From NCBI GenBank assembly GCA_009599575.1, contig VWND01000073.1:434001-498000 (forward strand): 64,000 nt of DNA. The letters run 5' to 3'. The notes below the pieces were generated by a model. The model worked only from the letters and a program-made list of their open reading frames with translations. It was not told the origin of the DNA and ran no database searches. The DNA comes from Blumeriella jaapii (lineage: Eukaryota > Ascomycota > Leotiomycetes > Helotiales > Drepanopezizaceae). How positions within the stretch are numbered: position 1 is the first letter of the stretch; every line of letters begins with the position of its first letter. This document shows positions 1-10,775 of this stretch, piece by piece. The translations under genes and the position numbers were made by a program.

Positions 1-1572
1 GCTTCCGAACTCGTTTGTTTTCCACCACTCTACGCCCCTAGGCCAATTGAGTTTCTGTGTTGTGATATCCCGCTGAAACGCTTTCAAATTATTATCGGTG
101 GTCAGCGCAAGATGTGCTTGCGTCGATGTCAGTATTACGTTGAGCTTCGCGTAGTCTTCCAGGTCATTAATAGGCACAGCAACAACGCCAGCAATGAAAC
201 AACCGAGAAGGGCAATGGCGAAATCGATTATTTCTGTATCGCGGTAAATCAAGGCGACTCGATCACCACGGTACAGAGAACTCTTATCCCTAATGACTTG
301 GGCCACCTTCTCGGCTCGACTCGTGAGTTTGTCCCAGGTAATAGACGAAATTTCTTTTCCTTTGGCGTCCAAAACCCAATACGCAGGGCTCTTGCCATTG
401 GTTCGGGCTCTGTGTCTAAGTACGGCACCTATGTTGTCGAACTTGGACATCGGTGTATTCTGATCATGGGGATCAAAAACTGCAAACGGGACGTCTCGTG
501 GCTCCAGGGGCATCTGATATTCGAGGGCAGCTGGGGGAGGGAGATCGCTGGCAGTCAACATAGGCGGAGCCATTGCGGCAGTTGGCGAAAAAGCGTCGCT
601 AGATGAGTATCTGTGAGGCCCACCACCATATGAGCTGGAGTGGCCATGCTCGTAGGCTTGGTGGCCAGCGCTCGCAAAATCGGAGAAGTACCCTTCTTGC
701 GGCTCACCCATCATAGTCCCCTGTGAGTCCATCATGGTCCCGGCTCTGCTTTCGAACCCTTGTCCTTGCTGCGGCGCATATCCGGTCTGATAGGCAGGAT
801 TGAATGCATAATTTGCGCCTGAAGTTGTCGATGCCATTGTCATGGTGGGCTCTGGGGAGTTCCCGCCGAACTTAGGCGTCCGAGGCTGAAACATCTCGCT
901 GCCATAAGCCGACACGCGCTGCGGTCCTGCATGATGGACCCCGAGTCGTAATGGTTGGGGTGGCGCCGTGTATTCCTCCTGCTGGGCCCGATTGTTTGAA
1001 AAGCTGCTATAGTCGCTCGTCAATGTCCCCGGCCTTACACCCGAGTTCGACCTGGAATGAGATTGGTGGGGTATGGCGTGTGCTGGGTTGTGTTGGTCGC
1101 TCGGCAGGTTCGAATTGGCATTGAGTGCAGCAAGAGAGGCATCGCGAGACGCACTGGTCGAAGTTTGGGGACTGTCATCAGCGTCATGTATTCGCAGGCT
1201 CCTGATCTCTGTCGTGAGCGCCGAATCGCGCTGATATTGTGATAGCAACATTGTCCGTCGTTTTTGGTAACTGCGGGCGCATATCAGCTCCAGCGTCACC
1301 GATCAGTGGGCCAACCAAGTGCTCGCGCGGTCTGCCAGCACCGGGAAATAAAAACTTGCCCTTTCTGAGTGATATCTCCCTCCTGTTGGTAGCACAAGTA
1401 AGCCAGAGTCCGCAAGTCCTTTCAGAGGCCGGATGTCCTCTCCTGCTCTCCGCATCGTGCACGCGCCATGGCCGTCAACACCTCACTCTTCAGTGACAAC
1501 ACTCCGACTGACCTCTAATTCATGTTGCAGCTGGTCCAGCTGCAGCTGGATTTCTGGAGGAGCTGCTTCCAT
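1..1572 (-). CDS. CPS1: CPS1-like AMP-binding (adenylate-forming) protein, 5' part only
   Basis: Partial gene running off the left edge; about 451 N-terminal residues are visible. Exons on the minus strand are 1572-1513, 1382-1360 (a 23-nt micro-exon) and 1270 to beyond 1. The first 35 or so residues match the opening of the fungal CPS1/DIP2 family (LQHELEEGDITQKGYQKRRT), a DMAP1-binding-like helix. A Gln/Ser/Pro-rich linker follows, and from about residue 280 an AMP-binding domain begins (MPLEPRDVPFAVFDPHDQN, then AYWVLDAKGKEISSITWDKL). Family knowledge: CPS1 proteins carry two adenylation-type domains and were named from a Cochliobolus gene linked to virulence; their substrate is not established. 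The intron at 1271-1359 uses a GC donor (GCAAGT). The start ATG lies directly before MEAAPPEIQLQLD. The gene is divergent from the 3071 gene. Confidence 0.85.
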
Positions 1573-3070
1573 CTTGACGGTGTTCTGCAATGGGATGTGA
1601 GGGGTCGATTCCGAAGTCCTGGGTCCCTCTTCACCCTGTTAAATCGATTGAGAACTAACGGGCGTCGAGGGCACATAAGACCGACCAGAAGAGACGCAGA
1701 ATGGAGGAAGAATCTCCGGGAGTCAGCGATCGCGATGTGGGATGGGGTTGTGTTTGCGCAGGAGGATTGTAAGCATCCAACATCATGGGGGCATGACGAT
1801 AGTGGCTGTCTCTCGCTCTCTCCAAGGTCTGTAGGTCTGTAGAGGTACAGTTTTGTCGGTACGTCGAGCACTCGCAGAGCCGCTACTTGGCCGAGACCGA
1901 CAGACGGGACCGACTGGGGCCGGGGACGGAGCCTCAAGTCGGGCCGGTCCCAATGAGGACTAGGGCCGCTGTCCGCTATCCCCAAAAATTCTCATCGTGC
2001 GCCAGTTCTCATCTTCTTCCCTCGCACTCTCAATCACCACCACCAGGAGTTTGATGTGTGTTGCTGTCGGCACACACTCATGACACTCATACAATGATCT
2101 GTTGGCCCTCCCTCGGCGACATCCTTCTCCCTACTACCACCCTGGAGTAGCCGAAGCACAGCGAAGCTGGCTGATTTCCCTGGACATATGGCACGTACGT
2201 ACGTTTCTACCTACCTACCTCCCTATACAGCTTGATATTGCTTTCGCCAGCATCTTCCCGGCCGCAAGATGATGAAAAATCATAAAGATTTTACAGACCT
2301 GTTCTGAGGGCTTTGCAGCCCGGTGCTGAATTCTTGGAGACCTTCTGATACTTGCACTCTACAACGCACGATCCCACTTGACTGCCTTCTGGGAAACATG
2401 CTAATTCATGCTGGATTAGTCACATGAACACTGCGTGTACGCGGACCACGAGATTTACTTCGCTGTGGTGGGCGAAGGTGTCCAATTCTCCGAATCATGT
2501 GTTCGACATTCTGAGGTTTACCTACGGACGTCGTCTTTCGACAGACAACGTGCTTGTAACACGCGGGAATCTGGAGTAGTTCCCGGTCTGTGGTCTCTTT
2601 CTCACTTGCTTGGGCCTACCATTTGTTTCTTCTTGTACAAAGGATTTTAGTAGCCAAGTCCGGATTGGTGGACTGTCATGGGTATTCAAAATCTGCTTTG
2701 AGTTATTCTTCCATCGACCCTTGCCACGTGAAAAGTCTTTGTTTACTTCTCGGAGGAGTTCTTTCAGTGCATTCTACCACTTTACTATTTTCGACATCCT
2801 GCCAATGCCTTTGTCATTATTGGCCCTGTCCAGAACACAAAGGGCATGTCCCCCGGTGTCTGGACTCGAAATGTCGGCAACTTCTCACAATCCCAATTGT
2901 TCATCAACGGTTCCCCCTTGCTCTCATTCCCATGTTCTCGAACAGCCGTATGTACCATCTCAAGAAAATAATCGATCGCTTTGTGCCCCCACGACTGGAT
3001 CGTATTTCTTGAGCACAGCTTTTCCATCTGCCCACACGTTCTTCGCAGCTACGCTACCAAGGAAGATAAC
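1573..3070. other. Divergent intergenic region
   Basis: About 1.5 kb between the start codons of the CPS1-like gene and the 3071 gene, so it should hold both promoters. Short open frames on both strands overlap one another and look like nothing I recognise. No repeat, tRNA or mobile element was seen, apart from a short CTAC run near 2204-2222. Confidence 0.5.
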
Positions 3071-4947
3071 ATGGATCACTCCAAGTTATCACGCGTGGAA
3101 CCCACACACCAGTCGATCTCCAGTCCAGGCGATCACGCAGACATACTGAGCCAGGTGCCTCCACCCCTCGATGACTTCGACTTTGCGGCGTTCATGGCGA
3201 TTCCTCTGCCCGGGGAAACAGGCGGCGCTGCAGGTTACGGGACCTTCGCACAGCCTGACCAACATCCACAGGCGCTCGAAGAAGATGGATGGTACGGGGA
3301 TTCGTCACAGGCCCCCCAACCTCCGCACATCGAGTATCACCTCGATGAACCAGCATCTGCGAACGCTGCTGTGGCCAATGACTGGTTGGATCATGTCGGA
3401 CGGGAAGGCTATGGATCGTCTTCGGTCCCCATCAATATCTCAGCCCCAGCCGACCAAGAACATTGCAACTCTCTCCTCGGAGACGCATCAACACACATCT
3501 ACGCCTCGTCCGCCCCAATCACAAGACCGGCATCAGCAGCAGCAATTAGTCGGAATCACCTGGCACCATACCCGGCGGCTGAGCTCTTCCTCAATCCGAT
3601 TTCAAACAACTTCACGTCCCCGGGCACACCCCTCAGCGTCATCGATTCCCACCTGTATCCTTTCGAGGCTGAGCTCCAGGCCGCGCTCCAGGCCGAGCTC
3701 GACGAGCAGAACGAAGTCGAACGAACCCGTGATCTCGTTGTTGCCCTCGAGACAGAACTCAACCGGCGCAAACAGTCAGAAGAGGGTCTGTTGGCGAGAC
3801 TGGAGACGGCAAAGGCGCTACTCCCGGTGCCACCACGCCTGCGCCAACCCCCTACGCATCGTCAGGCGTCAAAACCCCACGAAACAAGCGCAAGCTCAAC
3901 ATCGCCAGCACGGATCCGACACAGCACTACCACCCCCCCGCGCAAACACCCGTATCTTGGGGAACAGTCGCATTCGATACCGGCGAGCATGTCTTCCGCT
4001 ACACCAAATACGGCGACCTGGACCCCAAGCGAGCCTTCGAAGCGGAACAGATCGTCGAGTTTCTCTCTCAGCACCCGCTCCCGAACGGGACGCTCACGCT
4101 CTGGATCCAAACGGTGCCCGCCGACAGCGCCGGCCGCTATCCCTCGAAGAACTCTGACAAGTGCCGCTTCAGCAACTGCCCGGACGCGCTCCGCACGATC
4201 CGCAAGGGCGACTTCCGCGTCGCGCTGGACGAGGACTCGGCCAACGCGCAGCGCGACCCGTTCCACGTCGCCGCCTTCGTGCACCTCTACTGCCTGGAGA
4301 AGAATTTCGACTTCCCGCAGATCTGCAAGGACTTCGACGTGCGGCCCGACGAGCGCGTGCTCCCCGAGGGCAAGAACAAGATGGCCATCACGCGCGACCA
4401 CCGGTCCATGGGGGACATCGTGGCCCGGTTCGTCGAGGCGTCGACCCCGTGGGCGGCGGTGGATGGCGGGCGGCCCGCGCAGTACTACGCGCAGACCCTG
4501 TGCTACCAGCTGACGAAGGAGCATCTGGAGAAGCAGCCGCGCCATCTGCAGCGCATCCGCGAAGAGCGCGGCAACACGATCGATATCCACATGAACAACC
4601 TGGACGTGTATGTCGAAGGCCAGCGGGCGCGAAGAGAGCAGCAGGTGAGGAGCGCGGTGACGAAGCCGCCGGCGAGAAAGAGGCCGGCAGCGCGGGAAAG
4701 AGGCAAGGGCACAGGTAAGCGCAAGACGGAGGCTGACGACGACGACGGCTACGACTCTCTCTTCGACGACGGGCCCCTGCAGAGAGGTCTCACGTCTCCG
4801 CTGGAGGTGAAAAGACTCAGGATGCGGCCTTCTCATGATTCAGGTTGCAAGCGGGAGCTCGAGGAGGAGAGCGAAAGCGACAGTGACGTCTCGCACGGAA
4901 GTTCCTACACGCGATTGAGAAGCGGACACAGGATCCCTTCGTTCTAG
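3071..4947 (+). CDS. Conserved fungal protein of unknown function (frame change inside)
   Basis: The first in-frame ATG is at 3071 and the stop is at 4945-4947. The N-terminal half is acidic and low-complexity, ending in a coiled coil (about residues 205-250, Glu/Leu/Arg-rich). The C-terminal half looks like a conserved globular region, with LTLWIQTVPADSAGRYP, KCRFSNCPDAL, DPFHVAAFVHLYCLEKNFDF and NKMAITRDH. From memory these motifs recur in uncharacterised proteins across Pezizomycotina. The tail is basic then acidic (KPPARKRPAARERGKG, DDDDGYDSLFDDG), suggesting a nuclear protein. The frame moves by -1 between about 3786 and 3866. Either an 80-bp intron at 3786-3865 (weak donor GTCTGT, acceptor GTCAG; about 598 aa) or one missing base near the C run at 3832-3835 (about 625 aa) explains it. 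Function unknown. Convergent with the Usa1-like gene. Confidence 0.75.
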
Positions 4948-5788
4948 GTCAGTCGCCAACCACTCACTGCCTTTGGCGGGTTGAGCGGCCGGCCTTTGAA
5001 CGATATCCGATTAGCGATACAGTATATAGCGTACATCCAATTAGCGTATATAAACAGACCCATGTAATCATTTCAGACTTCAAACTCCGCTCCTTCCAGA
5101 GGCAGAACACATTGCGGCGATCGATCCAACCTTTCCGAGTTCTGAACGCAAACTTGAGCAAACCCCTTATACTACAGAACTACTTACTTACCTAAGGTAC
5201 TTACTATACAGTACCACCCTCTCCATGTACCTACAGTACAGTACAGTACAGTATAGTACTGTACAAGAACACCCTCCGAAGACCAACACCCGCCCAAACC
5301 CCACACCCCCTTCCTACGCACACCTGCTCGCTAGCAATCCTTTTCACTCACACCCCACGCCAAGCAAACCAACCGTGCAGAACAGGATGACAGACAAAAC
5401 GATCCAACATGCACCCCAACCAAACACCGTCTCGCTTAGCGATCGTCGCCAAAGCAGCCCAATCTGTCAACAACAAGACTTGTTCAATCTCTCCAAGCTC
5501 TCCGTCGCCCAATCTCCCATCGACTGCACGGATGTCCGACACAGGAGCTGGGAATAAGATAGACAGGGGAGATCTATTTTCTTTTCATGGGCGTACCTCA
5601 AGGGTGTAAGATCTGAGAGTACTGTAAGTGAAAATCATACATACATGCTTTCTGCCCGGCGCTCGAGATGACAGACAGATGGCGATGCCGCAAGATGTCA
5701 TTTGCACTGGTCTACCGAGCCGCTGGCGATACCCGCTTAACCCCGTTGCTTGCCGCAAGATTGCTCAGGCCTTCCCATTTCCAAACTA
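4948..5788. other. Convergent intergenic region with a TACAG microsatellite
   Basis: 3' flanks of two convergent genes. A short (TACAG)n run lies at about 5229-5262. No gene is supported; the small frames here are antisense or chance. Confidence 0.5.
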
Positions 5789-8099
5789 TCATACATCGAT
5801 CAAAGGTTGCGCAGGCGGAGCCGCAGGTTCCTCATTTTGCGCACCATTTGCAGCATCCTCTGTGCGCGAACTTGTTCCCTCCGTTCCGTTCACGCCTCCT
5901 TCAGCTCCAGCCCCAGCCCCAGCCCCAGCCGCATCGCTATTCGCTGCGGTTGCCGCAGCCTCTGCAGCAGCAACCCGTCGAGCTTCTGCAGCAACAGCTT
6001 CAGCTTCCCGAGCTGCGATGTGTCGCTCGCCAACACCCGGCACCAAACTAGCGAGGAACAGCAAGAACGAATGCTCTGCTCTGCGAACTTGTGCCATAAA
6101 CCAACCCCCCCGAGCCTGACGGCGCTGCTCGATGATCCGCGCTGCTACCTCAGCTGGATCAGGTTCACCCCGTTGACGTCTTGGTTCCGTCAAGCCGCCC
6201 GCCTCGGGCTCTCTAGCAGGAGGCGGAATCGCTGCATTCACAGCGGGTACTAAAGCAGCCTCTGGCCCGGCCAGTGGTATCAAGTTCTCCAGATGTCTTC
6301 GCAAAGGGCCAAGAAGTTCATTGAAGAGTCCATTGAGTAAGCCCGTATTGATGAGGAACACAACGAGTCCCAAAGTACTGACCATCAGCCACCGCGTCCA
6401 GCTTGGATTCCCCGATGTGAAGAACCATACGAAACAAGCCAAGCGGAAAACGAGCCAAAGAAGCGGACCAGCTTGTGCACCCAGGGCTCCCGCACCAGGA
6501 TTAGCATGTAACTGGTTTGCTACAGCTGGGGCAGCCGGACGTCGAGGTCGAGCTCGCTGAGCAGCCCTATTTCGGTATTCTGGAAGTACTGCTGGGCCAC
6601 CAGGAGCCTGCGCTTGCCCTTGGACTTGCGCGGTGGGGGACGGGCGCCGTCGAGATGATTGACGCGGGGTGAAGTAGGTCTCGTTATTGGTAACAAGGAG
6701 GGCGCGTGGACCAGATGGGGACGAAACAAGATAAACCGTTGGTGAGATTGAAGCCGGAGTCGAGGATACAGGAACCGCAGCGGTTGCTTGTGGAGGTACG
6801 TGAAGGGTAGATCTGGGTGGACTCGGGATAGCAGATGCTAAGGGAGAATTGCTCGTCGTAGCTGGAGCGGCTACAGCCCCGGTCCTCTCCGAAGCAGGTC
6901 CCGGACCCGTGGCTGTCTGGTTAAGCGTTGGGTTTGAGGCGCTTCGTCGTATGTTATTTTGCTCGTTCTGAGCCAATCGGCGGTCGGCGTTCCGCAACAC
7001 AGCTTGAATGTCTAGTATGGGATTCGAGTGTGAAGCTGGATGGTGGTGATGGTGTGCTTGTTGGAAAGCCATGGGAGAAGTGGTCTCATTCACAGACACT
7101 GACCATCTTTCCCCATTTGGCCCAATTCCTTCACGGGTGTAGGTGGTGGTGGAATCGGGTCGATAAATACTCGGACTCGCCCTACCTGACGCTGGTTGTG
7201 GAAAGTGACCAGGTGGGCCTCCCAAATAGCCGGTATCCTGGACACCATGCCGGCCATCAGCCGCCCGTTCCCTTTGTTGCTGATGGAGCAAAGAGTAAGG
7301 AGCGGAGGGGAGTTGTGCAGATGGCCCCACGGGTCGCTGAAATATACTTTGAGGAGGGATACCAGGCCCAAGGGAGTGTTGGGTATTGAAATTGGCTTGC
7401 ACAGGTTGAGATCGAATCCTCTGCTCGATCAGTTGCATTTCTTGTTGCAAACGAAGTGCATCTCTCTGCAGCACACCAAGTCTCTGTACCATGGCGCCTT
7501 GAATCGATTCTGCCGCACCTTGGGGCTGCATAGGATGTTGGAATCCTGGGACGGCTTGCTGGGTCTGCTGGGCATGCATAGCCGCGAGCAAAGGGTTCAC
7601 AGGTATTGATTGAGAACGGAACTGCACTTGTGGGGGTGTCGGGAGACCTGCTGAAGCAGCCGGGGCATGAGGAGTAGGATTTGACATGGTGGGAGGTGGG
7701 AGGCCGTCTTGTGCTGTCGGTCGGAGAACCAAGTGGATAGTTTGAGGCTCATGTCTCGCCAGCTAATGTGTTGTTAGTTGGCTATTCTTTCCATGCGTAC
7801 GGTGTGAGCCCTACAGTTTCCTGACCGAGGATTTGCAGAAACGTCTCGGATTCTCTGGACAACATTCGGCCACGGTAGATCAAGCGCTGGCTCTCATCCG
7901 TGGGCTTGGATGGGAGCGCATTTCGGATCCTCGCTTTCAGCTCCTTCACCGTCATGGTCTCTGGCAGATTGGAGAAGCTCAAGTCGCTCGACACTCCCAT
8001 CGAAGGTGACACAACGTGGAGGGTCAAACCCGAGGGCTGGCTCGCCGTGGTCGCCGCCGGCGCGTGTGAGGGCTCTGGGGCATCCGCGGCATCCGCCAT
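5789..8099 (-). CDS. Usa1/HERP-like ubiquitin-like ERAD scaffold protein
   Basis: Exons 8099-7815 and 7762-5789; the 52-bp intron (7763-7814) has donor GTAGGG and a CTAAC branch point. Predicted 752 aa. The start MADAADAPEP has a strong context (CACCATGG). Residues about 23-110 form a ubiquitin-like domain (LTLHVVSPS, TVKELKARIRNALPS, LIYRGRML, then TIHLVLRP after the intron). A Pro/Gln/Ser-rich linker with a short coiled coil near 188-212 follows. Two adjacent hydrophobic segments split by GNPSW lie at about 527-575, and the tail is Ala/Glu-rich. Family knowledge: yeast Usa1 and animal HERP have this layout and hold together the Hrd1 ubiquitin ligase at the ER membrane for degrading misfolded proteins. 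Assignment rests on layout, so another ER ubiquitin-like protein such as a DSC subunit is possible. Divergent from PSD1, 560 bp between starts. Confidence 0.75.
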
Positions 8100-8659
8100 G
8101 GTGATAGGTGAGGTGGTAGCAATATGGCTGATTGTTGAGAGGCGCGAAGAGGCTCTTGAAGTCGTCAAGAAAGCATCGCAGCAATAAAAGAGTGCAGGAG
8201 CGGTCGCAGATATGTGTGTGAGGTAGGTATGTGGTGTGTTGTTGTTGTTGTCTCCACGGTTGGTAAAAGGTACAGTACAGCACAGTACCTAGAGGTAAAG
8301 TAGTTTCTACACGTCCAAGCGTTGTGACACCTGTCCTGCTTCGGTGTTTATTCACTTACAGTACACACCAGACAGTGTTAAAACCAACTGCACTGCTTGA
8401 TTGGGTCCCGGAGATAGACAATCAGGTAAATCACCAGGTCCAGAGGATCTCCAAAGACAACTCCGCGACCACCACACGCACATTTATATATAAATGTGTA
8501 TATATGTAGGTACTGTACCGTATATCTTAATGTATACATAAATCGACTGCGGGAACCAAAAACCCGCCTAATCAGCTTATCCGGCTACATACATTAGGCG
8601 GTGGCTTTAGCGGGCAGAATGCAGCTCAGCTGCAACACCGTCATGTCAGTGTCTTGCAG
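8100..8659. promoter_or_regulatory. Shared divergent promoter region (Usa1-like / PSD1)
   Basis: 560 bp between two start codons on opposite strands. It contains a short GTACAGTAC cluster near 8269-8290, a TATA-like stretch (ATTTATATATAAATG) near 8484-8498 and a CA/GT-rich leader on the Usa1 side. The promoter role is inferred from position only. Confidence 0.4.
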
Positions 8660-10483
8660 ATGTGGTCGCTCAACCGCGATTCCTGGCAGCACATCTTCGG
8701 TTTCGACATGCTTTCCCAAGCAACAGCACGAGGCACTCGACAGGCACTATATGGAGAAGCTTCCACTCGAGCTCTGAGACCTCCTTCGCGAGTGCGGTCG
8801 CAACGCCATTGCCCTCGCCGCAGCGCTCGTCCATTCTCCGCCTCGGCTCGATTTTGCAGGCAGCAGACGGACTATAAGGAATCGTTCGGTACCCGTCTGC
8901 GAAGGGCCTGGGGCAATTCAAAAACCAAATGGTACCCAATACCGGTCAGCGTAGGGATTGGCTTTCTGGGTGGCGCTCACTTGTCCCGAGTCAAAGAGCG
9001 AGAGAAGGAGAGACTCCGCGAGAAGGAATGGGAAGACGACGGAGTGATCAGAACCACGGGAGCGGGAGGAGGCAACGAAGCAGGAGACAGACCCAAGAGA
9101 AGAGAGAGGATTAGGCCGACAGGACCATGGTTCGGCTCAAGCCCTCTGTTCAGACCGAACGAAGCTGATGCGCCGTAGGCAAGTCCAGGTCATGTCTACC
9201 TTGCCCTTGAAGGCCATGTCGAGATTGTGGGGCAAGTTCAACGAGCTCGAAATACCATACTATCTACGAGTTCCTGGATTCAAGCTATATTCCTTTCTTT
9301 TCGGCGTTAAGTACAACACACCTTCCCATTGATGTGCGACATAGACTAAACGTCACCTAGTCTTTCCGAAGTATCAGAGCCTGATCTTCATGTATACCCA
9401 AATCTTGCGTCTTTCTTCTATCGAACCTTGAAGCCAGGTTCTCGTCCACTCGACCCCAGACAGAACGCTCTCCTATCTCCGGCCGACGGCCGAGTCCTCC
9501 AATTCGGGGCAATTGAGAGTGGCGAGGTTGAACAGGTGAAGGGTATGACTTACAGTCTCGACGCCCTTCTCGGTACCAGCACTCCCGAGACGTCTCCCAA
9601 TCCGTCCAGCCCAAGCACTATCTTTGCGCCGAAGTCAGATGCTAGCACAGCCTCTCGTCGAGAAGGAGACGAGGAGATCATCAGGCAAGACGAAGAGTTC
9701 GCTTCTGTCAACGGAATCTCGTATACGCTTCCGAATTTGTTTTCTGGCCAAAACAAGAAGCCCGGAAAGAAAGCCGAAGATGCATCTACAAAGTCCACAG
9801 CTTCTTCGGAAGCCGAGGTCCGTGCAGATTTGGCGCTAGGCGAGAAACCATGGTACTCTGCACTCACGTCTGAGCACCGAACTTCCCTCTTTTATGTTGT
9901 GGTATATCTTGCACCGGGGGATTACCACCGATTCCACTCGCCTTGTGCTTGGGTGGCCGAGAAGCGTCGCCATTTTGCGGGCGAACTTTACAGCGTTTCT
10001 CCTTATCTCCAAAGGACATTACCCGGGCTTTTCACCTTGAACGAAAGAGTAGTTCTACTAGGGAGATGGCGCTGGGGCTTCTTCTCTTATACGCCTGTTG
10101 GGGCTACGAACGTGGGATCTATCAAGATCAACTTCGACAGAGAACTCCGAACGAACTCGTTGACCACAGACACTGCCGCAGACCGCGCAGCAGAGGAGGC
10201 AGCGAAAAACGGCGAGTCTTATAGCGGTTTCGCAGAGGCCACCTACGAAGCGGCAAGCCCCATCCTTCGCGGGCATGCCTTGAAGCGAGGAGAAGAAATG
10301 GGAGGTTTTCAATTGGGAAGCACCATTGTACTAGTATTTGAGGCGCCCAAGGGTCAAAGGCCCAGTCTCGATGAAGGCTGGATGGGAGAGAGGACAAAGA
10401 GAAAGGGTGGCTGGAACTGGGCAGTTGAGAAGGGACAGAAGGTTAAAATGGGTCAGGCTCTTGGATGGGTGGACGAGTCGTAA
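8660..10483 (+). CDS. PSD1: Phosphatidylserine decarboxylase, mitochondrial (PSD1 type)
   Basis: Exons 8660-9129, 9179-9310 and 9361-10483, 574 aa. It converts phosphatidylserine to phosphatidylethanolamine at the inner mitochondrial membrane. The N-terminus is Arg/Ser-rich, as in a mitochondrial presequence; a second ATG at 8708 could be the true start. One hydrophobic segment ([14 protein letters not shown]) follows. The catalytic domain shows [29 protein letters not shown] (Asp) and GDYHRFHSP (His). The LGST motif at residues 519-522 is where the proenzyme cuts itself, with Ser521 becoming the pyruvoyl group of the small alpha chain. Intron 1 (9130-9178) has an unusual donor, GTTCGG, but joining there restores the family sequence GPWQVQVMST. 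Intron 2 (9311-9360) has a CTAAAC branch. Length and motifs are normal for the family. Confidence 0.93.
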
Positions 10484-10775
10484 TGATATATTCTACGTGA
10501 GTTTGTATACACGCCCACAACATACTACAGTACAGTACAGTACTGGAGTCCGTGAAATGTCACATCTCCGAGCCACTTGCTTGATTCATTGCTGTTGATC
10601 CGCTATGGCCATCAAGGTTCTCTTGGGCACTGCTTTATCTTGTCATCATGATGCGAGGCTGTAAGTCTTGTCTAGCCATCAAGGTATGCTCACTATTCAA
10701 CCATCTTCCAAAGAAACCCATTCTCGGAATATCTGCATTTGAGCCTTCTAAAAATCCAACCGATATTACAGTACC

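Noticed and set aside
3862..4836. 324-codon minus-strand frame
   Set aside because: Antisense shadow of the conserved half of the 3071 gene.
5789..8099. DSC-complex subunit (Dsc3-like) instead of Usa1/HERP
   Set aside because: Length near 750 residues, the long Pro/Gln linker and the GNPSW-split membrane pair fit Usa1/HERP better, but this was not excluded by search.
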